This document shows positions 34,568 through 41,793 of a stretch of DNA of 42,266 bases, one piece after another (position 1 is the first letter of the stretch; the number at the start of each line of letters is the position of its first letter). Under the pieces are notes generated by a model. The model made no database searches. It saw nothing but the letters and a program-made list of their open reading frames with translations, and was not told where the DNA came from. The position numbers were made by a program, and so were the translations under genes. This stretch comes from Lachnospiraceae bacterium (GTDB lineage Bacteria > Bacillota > Clostridia > Lachnospirales > Lachnospiraceae), in assembly GCA_910575555.1 (NCBI GenBank), contig CAJTFX010000037.1, forward strand, positions 1 to 42,266. Reading direction: 5' to 3'.

Positions 34568-34609
34568 AAAAAAGCACCCAAAGAATGGAATCATCATTCT
34601 CTGAATGCT
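34568..34609 (-). terminator. Second terminator in the 34-kb leader
   Basis: On the minus strand AGCATTCAGAGAATG and CATTCTTTGGGTGCT pair over 15 bases with several wobbles, followed by TTTTTTATA. It lies about 150 bases downstream of the copy-3 attenuator and 106 bases before the gene start at 34462, so the operon is preceded by two terminators in series. Confidence 0.7.
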
Positions 34610-34713
34610 TTTGTTGCCCAAGGGCCAGTATAATATTTTAAATTGGAAGGACAGGGGAGAATGCCCCTGCTTTCTTAGATCTGTGCCTCTTACATGAAAG
34701 AAGCATAAGAAAC

Positions 34714-34749
34714 AAAAAAAGTGCCTGAAAGCGGGAACTCTCAGACACT
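34714..34749 (-). terminator. Leader terminator/attenuator, copy 3
   Basis: On the minus strand AGTGTCTGA pairs with TCAGGCACT and is followed by seven T residues. The AGTGTC and GGCACTTTTTTTG arms match copies 1 and 2. Confidence 0.8.
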
Positions 34750-34803
34750 GTGTAACCGGAAAACTATAATCGCTGTGAAGCAATTACTGAAACTGATGTA
34801 TAC

Positions 34804-34832
34804 AGTATAGCAGTTTTATTACTGGATTGCAA
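34804..34832 (-). promoter_or_regulatory. Promoter of the 34-kb series
   Basis: The minus strand reads TTGCAA, 17 bases, TATACT, followed by GTATACATCAGTTTCAG, a variant of the start region of copies 1 and 2. Confidence 0.7.
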
Positions 34833-34924
34833 GACCTTGCCGCATTTTTGATTTCTGCTTTTTGATTTCTAGCATTACAGAATTGCAATAGTTAAGTGAA
34901 TATTTTATCTAAAGAAAACAGAAA

Positions 34925-35108
34925 ATGCAAAAACTAATATTTGAACAGTTAGGCGATATATATCCAAAAAAGTGATTATTTAAAACCGTGCTACGACTAC
35001 CGGGCTCACAGCAAGAAAGATGAAGTAAGCTTTGCCGTCACCCGGATTGATGAAGAACGGGGCGTGGCTGTGGGGATCATTACCCGGATTATCCGGCAGA
35101 ATCTGTGA
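34925..35108 (+). pseudogene. Degenerate plus-strand remnant, TnpV-like start
   Basis: ATG 34925 opens MQKLIFEQLGDIYPKK then TGA; the neighbouring frame continues DYLKPCYDYRAHSKKDEVSF and GVAVGIITRIIRQNL to a TGA at 35106. The opening resembles the MxKxIFExxGxxY start of TnpV proteins from Clostridia transposons, and the tail looks like unrelated coding debris. I read this as a scar at the border between the element and the defence island. The rest of 34463-35193 holds the leader and hairpins already listed. Confidence 0.45.
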
Positions 35109-35125
35109 TATTTTATATAAGACAA

Positions 35126-35171
35126 GGTCATTGTAACATTATTGTATTTTTAACTTAATGTTGCAATGACC
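35126..35171. terminator. Long hairpin downstream of the CBASS operon
   Basis: GGTCATTGTAACATTA and TAATGTTGCAATGACC form a 16-bp inverted repeat with one mismatch. It lies 23 bases after the effector stop at 35194 and probably terminates the CBASS transcript. Confidence 0.6.
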
Positions 35172-35193
35172 TTCTTATACTTTATAATTGCAA

Positions 35194-36195
35194 TCACGGA
35201 ATTATTACGGCATCCGAACCATTTTTTTTCATATCAATTCCCCATACATATTTTCCGTTATCATAGTGATAAACAATAACATCTGGGTCATGTTGAGAAC
35301 TGAACCCTGCACCTAAAAAAAATGTAAATGCTACTGATGATGAGATTACCATATGAATACATTGAATATCATATTTCTTAACGATTTCTCTTATTTTTGA
35401 TAAAATTTGTTTTCGAAGATTTTCCGCTTGTGCATAATTTCCAATTATATCAAATCCTAAAGTTTGAAGTTGGAATCTAATAATATGATATTTCGTATTT
35501 GTGATAGATGCTATCTCTATATTTTTAATTTCTAATGATGTAGATATTGCAACAATCAAATTATTTGATTTACAACTTTTATTTTCTTCTGTTATCTCTT
35601 TAAAACTTGTTTCCCATTTTGTATCTGCAGAAGCATCCCACTCTTCAAAGTTTGCACTATTATTACGCGCTCTGTGAAACAAATGTATTTCTTGCTGATC
35701 CCCATACATATATCCGGCTCGAAAAATTAGTGGAGTATGAGCTATTCCATAATAACTATGTATCCCCTTTGTAGCAATAAAATCTTTTATCGCTGAATCC
35801 TGTTCCGTAATAATCTGATGAAGATCATTAGGGTAAGAATACCCTACAATGTCTAAATTCTTTTCCTTTATATAATATTCTTTTTTTACATTAGGAGATA
35901 GCGGCGCCATTCCATGTGCTAATGATACATGACACAGAACATTCATTCGTTTCTTCCATGCAAATAATATTATAGATATTACCAATAAGCTTCCAATTGG
36001 AAAACTTATTCTTTGTAAAGCCATCAAATATTTCTCGGGTATAAAAGCCACTATAGTATTATAAATTGCCGATACTTCTCCAATTTCTATTTTCTTTAAA
36101 ATTTCACCTGTTCCAAGCGAAATTAAAAATAAAATAAGAAGTAGTGTAAAAATCAAATAATAATACTTTTTGTACAGTTTACATAATTGTTCCAT
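35194..36195 (-). CDS. CBASS effector: two transmembrane spans plus SAVED-like domain
   Basis: The 333-residue protein has hydrophobic spans at about 12-30 (YYLIFTLLLILFLISLG) and 65-82 (ISFPIGSLLVISIILFAW), then a soluble domain with SYYGIAHTPLIFRAGYMYGD, RFQLQTLGFDIIGNYAQAEN and a C-terminal IQCIHMVISSSVAFTFFLGA followed by VIVYHYDNGKYVWGIDM. That C-terminal pattern (an H-x-h-S/A-h-AFxxG core, then YxYxxxxY) is that of SAVED domains, which bind the cyclic oligonucleotide made by the CD-NTase. The two-span type is thought to form a membrane pore on activation. It overlaps cap3 by 17 bases. Confidence 0.8.
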   Translation of the reverse strand: MEQLCKLYKKYYYLIFTLLLILFLISLGTGEILKKIEIGEVSAIYNTIVAFIPEKYLMALQRISFPIGSLLVISIILFAWKKRMNVLCHVSLAHGMAPLSPNVKKEYYIKEKNLDIVGYSYPNDLHQIITEQDSAIKDFIATKGIHSYYGIAHTPLIFRAGYMYGDQQEIHLFHRARNNSANFEEWDASADTKWETSFKEITEENKSCKSNNLIVAISTSLEIKNIEIASITNTKYHIIRFQLQTLGFDIIGNYAQAENLRKQILSKIREIVKKYDIQCIHMVISSSVAFTFFLGAGFSSQHDPDVIVYHYDNGKYVWGIDMKKNGSDAVIIP

Positions 36196-36676
36196 TATTA
36201 TCCCACTCTCCTATTTTCTGTATCTTTCCGTCTTCAGTCATCCATATTCCAGAACACATAGTTCCAATTATTATAAAAAATTGTTCGTTGAAATTATGCT
36301 GTCTCTTAGAGATATTTTTCCAGTTATTACAATCTATGGGTGACGGTATTGGTCTGCGTTGATTATGGGTATGCCATTCTCCCAAATAGCTTTTCTTATA
36401 TCCAGATTGTTCCCATAGCCTATCCATTATTTCTTGATGACCTGTTTCTTTACGAATGAATCTATACCGACCACGAATATCATCTATTTGTGGCCATGTT
36501 ATATCTGTTATCCTAAGAGCTCTTTCTAAGGAATCATAATATCCTATTATGATTCCTCCAGACTCCAGTTTAAATTGCCTCTGTTTCTGATATTTGCTAA
36601 TTTCTAATAAAATATTTTCTTCTATATAAATAACCATGCTGGGGGTCTTGATTTTTAATCCTGTTTTTCTGAGCAT
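36179..36676 (-). CDS. cap3: CBASS Cap3, JAB/JAMM isopeptidase
   Basis: The 165-residue protein carries the JAMM zinc site GEWHTHNQRRPIPSPID (H-x-H-x7-S-x2-D) near residue 108 and the upstream glutamate in KLESGGIIIGYYD near 38. In type II CBASS, Cap3 removes or processes the conjugates made by Cap2 on the CD-NTase. The start at 36676 has AAAGGTG six bases upstream and overlaps cap2 by 22 bases; a later ATG at 36637 lacks a ribosome site. Confidence 0.9.
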   Translation of the reverse strand: MLRKTGLKIKTPSMVIYIEENILLEISKYQKQRQFKLESGGIIIGYYDSLERALRITDITWPQIDDIRGRYRFIRKETGHQEIMDRLWEQSGYKKSYLGEWHTHNQRRPIPSPIDCNNWKNISKRQHNFNEQFFIIIGTMCSGIWMTEDGKIQKIGEWDNNGTIM

Positions 36677-38376
36677 ATAGGGCACCTTTCATTTATGGGT
36701 ATATTTTTCCTTGTGATACTGCAATAACTTTGACCGCTAATATGCTCATAATATTCCGAAACTTCAAATCCATTATTTATCAAATTATCTTCCGAACCAA
36801 TCCATGATATAAGAGTACTTTCCTTGCACTGTCCAGTCAAAACTTCCAATGACAAACGAACTGTTAGAAGTGCTGTTTGCTGGCTATCCAAAGCACTATA
36901 TTCTACAAATGATCCGGCACATCCTGATAGACTCTTTTTAAAATTCTGACCTGGTGCAACAAGACTAGCTCTGAAAGGAACAAGATCATTAGAGATCAAA
37001 TCTGTATACATACATCTCAAGCAGCCACCAGAGAAATTGTTTATTGCAATAACATGTCCACCAATACCATAGGGTTCATTAAAGCAGACAACAAATGGAA
37101 CATTTATATATTTATCGCATAAAATTCTGTTAATCTCTAAATTAACTGTTGGTTCTCCCAATGCTGAAATAATTAAATCATAGTTTTTTAGACGCTGTAC
37201 ATCTCGCATAAAGCTTTCTACACTACGATCTATAAAATTCAATGAATCTATTTCGACAAATGGATATTGCTTTTCTAAAAATTCCTTTACTAAATCTGCC
37301 TTATATTTTCTCTTTGTAGCGACATCAAAGCCCAAAAGATGTCGGTATACATTTTCAACGCTCAAAATGTCTTTGTCTAAAATATCAAGCTTGCAAACCC
37401 CTGATTGACAAAGATTACTAGCAACATAACTGCCTACTGAGCCACAGCCTAATAAAAGAACCGATTTCTCAGCTAGATTTATATTTACGCCACACCGCTT
37501 TAAAAGAAAATTATAATCTATGGGTCTGGTTGTCACAGGCGTAACTGTGCAATTGATCATTTTTTCTATTTTTCTAAATTGACCATTCTTACAGAAAATA
37601 TGAAATGATACAATAATATCCTGGTTTTCTGAAGGAATTGATAATATTAAAAACTGGTTAAATATACGTCTCTTTCCAGTCAGAAAAAGATTAAATGCTT
37701 TTTTCTGACTACTTGTAATATTTTTTGCTATAAAATTTCTTAACCATTTCCAAGTATACATCTTTTGTATTGGTGGAATACAAAATGAACGCAATCGTAT
37801 TAGCAGGCAATCAATATTTGATTTTCTTTCTAGAGACACTCCAAAATTATTTTTTAACAAGCACTCAGAATCCATTATATTCTCTGAAACAAGTAATCTG
37901 TTTTCGGCTCGAACTACTGATAAATTTTGGTATTCTTTCCCCATACATGAAGAAAGATTTGTGTATAATATCATCTTTGATACTTCTGCCCAATAAGCAT
38001 TAAATTCCCGCGCAACTTCTGTTTTATATTCGTAACTTTCCGGATCAATACATAATATATCTACAGCTCTATCAAAAGCATCTAATAACATCTGATCTGG
38101 CATATCAGTCTGTATCAAGAGAGATGAATCATCAAAAAGACAAATCTTCCCTGCATTATCAACATGAGGATAAAACCGTTGTGCATTTTCTATACTGAAA
38201 ATCGGAAACTCCAAAGGAAAATAATTGGAGAAGTCTATTTTTAAAACTAATTTTTCATTTGGCAATACTATAGTTCCTTGAAATACTGTCGATTGTTTCG
38301 GCAGTATTTCAAAGAAAACATGTCTCTCATAATTTAGTTTACCTATAAGATTTTCTAACTGTGCGATTTCCATCAT
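36655..38376 (-). CDS. cap2: CBASS Cap2, E2-E1 fusion conjugation enzyme
   Basis: The 573-residue protein has an N-terminal E2-like domain with catalytic cysteine in NAGKICLFDDSSLL near residue 79, a middle linker domain, and a ThiF/E1 adenylation domain from about 300: LLLGCGSVGSYVASNLCQSG, KLDILDKDILSVENVYRHLL. The E1 catalytic cysteine lies in SLSGCAGSFVEYSALDSQQ near 490. CLRC and CPIC pairs probably bind zinc. Cap2 links the C-terminus of the CD-NTase to a target and primes it. It overlaps the CD-NTase stop by four bases (ATGA). Confidence 0.9.
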   Translation of the reverse strand: MMEIAQLENLIGKLNYERHVFFEILPKQSTVFQGTIVLPNEKLVLKIDFSNYFPLEFPIFSIENAQRFYPHVDNAGKICLFDDSSLLIQTDMPDQMLLDAFDRAVDILCIDPESYEYKTEVAREFNAYWAEVSKMILYTNLSSCMGKEYQNLSVVRAENRLLVSENIMDSECLLKNNFGVSLERKSNIDCLLIRLRSFCIPPIQKMYTWKWLRNFIAKNITSSQKKAFNLFLTGKRRIFNQFLILSIPSENQDIIVSFHIFCKNGQFRKIEKMINCTVTPVTTRPIDYNFLLKRCGVNINLAEKSVLLLGCGSVGSYVASNLCQSGVCKLDILDKDILSVENVYRHLLGFDVATKRKYKADLVKEFLEKQYPFVEIDSLNFIDRSVESFMRDVQRLKNYDLIISALGEPTVNLEINRILCDKYINVPFVVCFNEPYGIGGHVIAINNFSGGCLRCMYTDLISNDLVPFRASLVAPGQNFKKSLSGCAGSFVEYSALDSQQTALLTVRLSLEVLTGQCKESTLISWIGSEDNLINNGFEVSEYYEHISGQSYCSITRKNIPINERCPICSEKQD

Positions 38377-39383
38377 GCTGATTCAGACGTTCCTACATAG
38401 CTGCGATCTACAGCAGCAGGAAATGCCTCTCCAAAAATATCAATCATAAGTTGACAAACTTCTGACTTCTTGCTTTTCCCCTCCGCTTCTGTGAGTTTTG
38501 AATACATTGCAGAAATCTGGTTATAAAAATTATTCATTTGCTTATTCGACATCTTTTCAAATAAATTATTTCCCGGTTGAACTGGTAAGGATTGTGTTAT
38601 TGTTCGATAAAAACATTGATCATCACTATCCCATGTAAGGTTAAAAGCATTTTGTATATTGTTAACTAAGCTTTTCAGTGCCTTAAAATCATCATACGCC
38701 TTTTTATTTGTCAAAAAATCCTTTGAATAATACGACGTAAAGTAACTACACGCTAATGCTGTCAACGCAATCCCTGTTGGAGCATTATTCCCAGAAGTAA
38801 TAAAATGCTGGTTCTTCCATTTTTTCATATAGCGTACAACACGCCTAAACTGCGCTCTATCATCTGAATCATCATATAATGAATTCAGATAATTCAATAA
38901 CTCTTGCGGATCAGATAATTGCCAGATACGATATTCTTCTGTGGAATATTCCTTCCCTTTCGCAATGTACATTTGCTTGTCTGCATTATTGGCTGCATAA
39001 ACCGCAAAATCGACATGATATATCGGTTCTTTGTCTTTTTGGTATGTAACAGTAACGCAAGACCTCCGTATCTTTACACTTTTTGTATGACCGTCTAAAG
39101 CATCCTTTACCCACTGCTTTACTTGAACCGGATCCGAATAATCATCATGGTCTATATTAAACTTCAAACCTACATCAATATCAAAATCCCCATCGTCTGG
39201 CTTAATCCCCGTCCCCATAGCATAACTTCCCTGATTGAAAGTTGTAAAAGATGCTGCTTCATCAGATATATTCTTCCTCAGTTTATTTAATAGAATATCA
39301 CGCTTATCGCGCAATTCTTGATTTTCTTCCGAAAGTTTAATTTTGTCGTGAAAAGTAAGAAATTCTGATTGAACATTTACCAT
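38373..39383 (-). CDS. CBASS CD-NTase (cyclic oligonucleotide synthase)
   Basis: The 336-residue protein shows the nucleotidyltransferase core FNQGSYAMGTGIKPDDGDFD then IDVGLKFN near residue 55, the third carboxylate in YHVDFAVYAA, and a helical second half (FRRVVRYMKKWKNQHFITSG, PTGIALTALACSYFTSYY). The G-S and D-x-D motif are intact. The product would be a cyclic di- or trinucleotide; the exact clade (CdnC/CdnD-type) is not decided here. It ends in ...GTSESA, a free C-terminal alanine that could be the Cap2 substrate. ATG 39383 follows AGGAGGTAAC. Confidence 0.9.
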   Translation of the reverse strand: MVNVQSEFLTFHDKIKLSEENQELRDKRDILLNKLRKNISDEAASFTTFNQGSYAMGTGIKPDDGDFDIDVGLKFNIDHDDYSDPVQVKQWVKDALDGHTKSVKIRRSCVTVTYQKDKEPIYHVDFAVYAANNADKQMYIAKGKEYSTEEYRIWQLSDPQELLNYLNSLYDDSDDRAQFRRVVRYMKKWKNQHFITSGNNAPTGIALTALACSYFTSYYSKDFLTNKKAYDDFKALKSLVNNIQNAFNLTWDSDDQCFYRTITQSLPVQPGNNLFEKMSNKQMNNFYNQISAMYSKLTEAEGKSKKSEVCQLMIDIFGEAFPAAVDRSYVGTSESA

Positions 39384-39448
39384 ATGTTTTGTTACCTCCT
39401 GCATATAAAATATATTGGCACTCATCGCCAATGGTTGCTAACAATTTA

Positions 39449-39477
39449 ATCATATCATGCTTTCTCCAATATTTCAA
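39449..39477 (-). promoter_or_regulatory. Promoter of the CBASS operon
   Basis: The minus strand reads TTGAAA, 17 bases, TATGAT, 66 bases upstream of the CD-NTase start. The region between the two divergent operons is very AT-rich. Confidence 0.7.
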
Positions 39478-39529
39478 CATATTTTTTGTCTATATTCGTA
39501 ATTTTTTCGCAAATGGAAGAAAAATATTC

Positions 39530-39557
39530 TTGATTATTTTATTTTTTGTGGTATAAT
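39530..39557 (+). promoter_or_regulatory. Promoter of the AAA/ABC ATPase gene
   Basis: The plus strand reads TTGATT, 16 bases, TATAAT, with GGAGG about 10 bases from the predicted transcript start, giving a very short leader. Confidence 0.7.
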
Positions 39558-39576
39558 GATAGTGGAGGTATATACC

Positions 39577-40905
39577 ATGTTTGAATATATAAGACTAAAA
39601 AACTTCAAATCTTTTGGAGATATAGAATTTAATCTTCTTGACAAAAAGAGAAATCCTAAAAAGTTGATTTTACTATATGGTGAAAATGGCATTGGCAAAT
39701 CAAACTTAGCCTCTGCTTTTTTTATGTTATCTGAGACCTTGAGAACTATGGATGTTAGAGATATCATGCAATCAATCCTTTCTGAAGAACCGGATTCATT
39801 AAGCAACGAAGAATTTGCACGTTTTTTTAAAATGCGATATAAGGATATTGAAACATTGATTCGTGAGAATAAAATGGCTGCTTCTGAAGATTCTATGTCT
39901 ATGGAATTTGGTTTCCGTATACATGAAAAGAGTGGTCGTTATTTATTAGAGACTAATGATTCCCAAATTATACATGAACGCTTAGAATACATTCTTACCA
40001 AAAATAAGGGGGTATACTTTGATATTACTCCAGAACAAATTACTATTAGTCCTAAAATATTTCTTGAAAAAAGTGCATATCAAGAAATTAAATTAGCTTG
40101 CTCCAAATACTGGGGAAAACATTCTTTGCTTTCTATTTTAATGCATGAATCTGATGATAAAGCAGATGAATATATCAAGGAACAATTAACCGATAATTTT
40201 GACTACATCATGGAATTTCTTTCTCGAATATCTTGTAAAGTCAAATTCGGCAGTCGGCAAGAGAGAGGTATTATTGGATTGCCACATGAAATATTTGGAG
40301 ATTTTGATGAAGGCACTATTTCTAAAGAAGATGAAATTTTATTAGATAGAAGCGAAGCTATGCTAAACATATTTTTCAAAAGTACAAATCGGGATATCAA
40401 AAAAGTATTTTACAAGCGGACTGCTAAAGAAAATACTATACACTATCAGCTAATGCAAACAAAGTTAATAGCTGGACATGAAAGATCAATAGAATTTTCT
40501 ATGGAGTCAACGGGCACACAATCTCTTTTACAATTACTTCCATTTATGCTTGTGGTCGTTAAAGGTTCTGTTGCAATAATTGACGAATTTGATACTGGTG
40601 TACATGATTTATTGGTGCAGAGCCTCGTAAATTCTCTTTATGAGAATCTCTCAGGTCAGTTAATTATGACTACACATAATACCCTGCTTATGGAATCTGG
40701 ACTTCCAAAGGAATGCATTTATGTGATAAATGAATTAGAAGATGGGGATAAAGAAATACAATGTATAACCTATTATGATAATAAAATTCATGTGAATACC
40801 AATATCAGAGCTCAATACATGAGTGGAAAATATCAAGGAATCCCAGAACCAATAGCCATAAATTTTGTTTCACTTTTATCTACATTAGGTTTAAAGACTA
40901 ATTAA
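39577..40905 (+). CDS. ABC/OLD-type AAA ATPase next to CBASS
   Basis: The 442-residue protein begins FEYIRLKNFKSFGDIEFNLL and has Walker A LLYGENGIGKSNLASAFF near residue 37, an ABC-type signature FSMESTGTQSLLQLLPFMLV near 310, Walker B VAIIDEFDTGVHDLLVQSLV, and a final LIMTTHNTLLMESGLP switch histidine. This is the AAA_15/AAA_21 (OLD-like) ATPase set seen in many abortive-infection and retron systems. No TOPRIM or nuclease domain is fused; the C-terminal 60 residues are short. It is divergent from CBASS and only 61 bases from tRNA-Ser. A defence role is inferred from its place. Confidence 0.75.
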   Translation: MFEYIRLKNFKSFGDIEFNLLDKKRNPKKLILLYGENGIGKSNLASAFFMLSETLRTMDVRDIMQSILSEEPDSLSNEEFARFFKMRYKDIETLIRENKMAASEDSMSMEFGFRIHEKSGRYLLETNDSQIIHERLEYILTKNKGVYFDITPEQITISPKIFLEKSAYQEIKLACSKYWGKHSLLSILMHESDDKADEYIKEQLTDNFDYIMEFLSRISCKVKFGSRQERGIIGLPHEIFGDFDEGTISKEDEILLDRSEAMLNIFFKSTNRDIKKVFYKRTAKENTIHYQLMQTKLIAGHERSIEFSMESTGTQSLLQLLPFMLVVVKGSVAIIDEFDTGVHDLLVQSLVNSLYENLSGQLIMTTHNTLLMESGLPKECIYVINELEDGDKEIQCITYYDNKIHVNTNIRAQYMSGKYQGIPEPIAINFVSLLSTLGLKTN

Positions 40906-40965
40906 TAAGATTTTTCCTGAAAACTTGATAGTACAATCTCTTTTGTAGAAAAATAGGGTTTAGAG

Positions 40966-41050
40966 CGTTTGCGGAAGGATTCGAACCTTCGGTGCGTTGC
41001 CGCACACCACCTTAGCAGGGTGGCACCATAGACCTCTCGGACACACAAAC
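40966..41050 (-). tRNA. tRNA-Ser (GCU anticodon)
   Basis: The acceptor arms GTTTGTG and CGCAAAC pair, the anticodon loop is CTGCTAA (anticodon GCT), a long variable arm is present, and the T-arm contains GGTTCGAATCC. No CCA is encoded. It is the tRNA next to the defence island. Confidence 0.9.
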
Positions 41051-41056
41051 GGAAAG

Positions 41057-41139
41057 TGGATGGGGCAGGACTCGAACCTGCGATGTTTCTTTGTGACGGA
41101 TTTACAGTCCGCTGCCCTCGCCACTAGGCATACCCATCC
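41057..41139 (-). tRNA. tRNA-Tyr (GUA anticodon)
   Basis: The acceptor arms GGATGGG and CCCATCC pair perfectly, the anticodon loop is CTGTAAA (anticodon GTA), and a long variable arm fits bacterial tRNA-Tyr. Confidence 0.9.
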
Positions 41140-41143
41140 ATGG

Positions 41144-41214
41144 GGTGACCAGGGGGAATCGAACCCCCATAAGCAGAGCCACAATCTGCCGGACTACCAT
41201 TGTCCTATAGCCAC
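41144..41214 (-). tRNA. tRNA-His (GUG anticodon)
   Basis: The acceptor arms GTGGCTA and TGGTCAC pair, the anticodon loop is TTGTGGC (anticodon GTG), and the T-arm is GGGGGTTCGATTCCCCC. A CCA is encoded at 41141-41143. The base before the acceptor is T rather than the G that usually forms the extra -1 pair of tRNA-His. Confidence 0.85.
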
Positions 41215-41216
41215 AG

Positions 41217-41289
41217 TAGCTCCTGCGGGACTCGAACCCATCATCTCCGGCTTGAGAGGCCGGCGTCCTGACCTTTAGACTAAGGAGCC
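41217..41289 (-). tRNA. tRNA-Glu (CUC anticodon)
   Basis: The acceptor arms GGCTCCT and AGGAGCT pair, and the anticodon stem CCGGC/GCCGG encloses CTCTCAA, giving anticodon CTC. Confidence 0.85.
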
Positions 41290-41293
41290 ATAA

Positions 41294-41366
41294 TGATCCC
41301 CATGGGACTTGAACCCAATACCTCCGGCTTGAAAGGCCAGTGTCCTGACCTTTAGACCAGGGGACC
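41294..41366 (-). tRNA. tRNA-Glu (UUC anticodon)
   Basis: The acceptor arms GGTCCCC and GGGGATC pair, and the anticodon loop CTTTCAA gives anticodon TTC. It is closely related to the neighbouring tRNA-Glu. Confidence 0.9.
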
Positions 41367-41419
41367 TTACTTGCAGGCATTTTCAGCCTGCTTAATCAAT
41401 CATTCTCTTTCTTTTTCAT

Positions 41420-41674
41420 TCATGCGCCAATCTGTATCTGAGCCGCTGCATCTATGACCAGAATATCATCCAGTCGTACCTGCAGGACTGCCGCCAACAC
41501 CATCAGATTATCTATGGTGGGTAGAGTTACACCCTGCTGCCACTTGTATATGGCCTGTGGTGTAGCAAAACCAAAAATATCCTGTAAATCCTTTACGGAT
41601 AATCCTGCCTGTTTCCGCAGCCTGTTGATGTTCTGTCCTGTTCCCGTCATATCTATGATTGGCAGATTCACCAT
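41420..41674 (-). CDS. Short XRE-family regulator inside the tRNA cluster
   Basis: The 84-residue protein contains TGTGQNINRLRKQAGLSVKD, LQDIFGFATPQAIYKWQQGV and TIDNLMVLAAVLQVRLDDIL, a Cro/C1 helix-turn-helix with almost nothing else. AGGAGGTG six bases upstream fixes ATG 41674. It lies between tRNA-Lys and tRNA-Glu. Short regulators of this type are common in Lachnospiraceae; its targets are unknown. Confidence 0.75.
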   Translation of the reverse strand: MVNLPIIDMTGTGQNINRLRKQAGLSVKDLQDIFGFATPQAIYKWQQGVTLPTIDNLMVLAAVLQVRLDDILVIDAAAQIQIGA

Positions 41675-41717
41675 GTCTTTCACCTCCTGTTATCAAAACT
41701 CAATATCCAGGCGGTCA

Positions 41718-41790
41718 TGCTCCATATGGGACTCGGACCCATGGCCACTCGATTAAAAGTCGAGTGCTCTCCCATCTGAGCTAATGGAGC
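41718..41790 (-). tRNA. tRNA-Lys (UUU anticodon)
   Basis: The acceptor arms GCTCCAT and ATGGAGC pair perfectly, the D-stem is GCTC/GAGC, and the anticodon loop CTTTTAA gives anticodon TTT. No CCA is encoded. The 5' end lies 3 bases from the end of the group II intron. Confidence 0.9.
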
Positions 41791-41793
41791 ATA

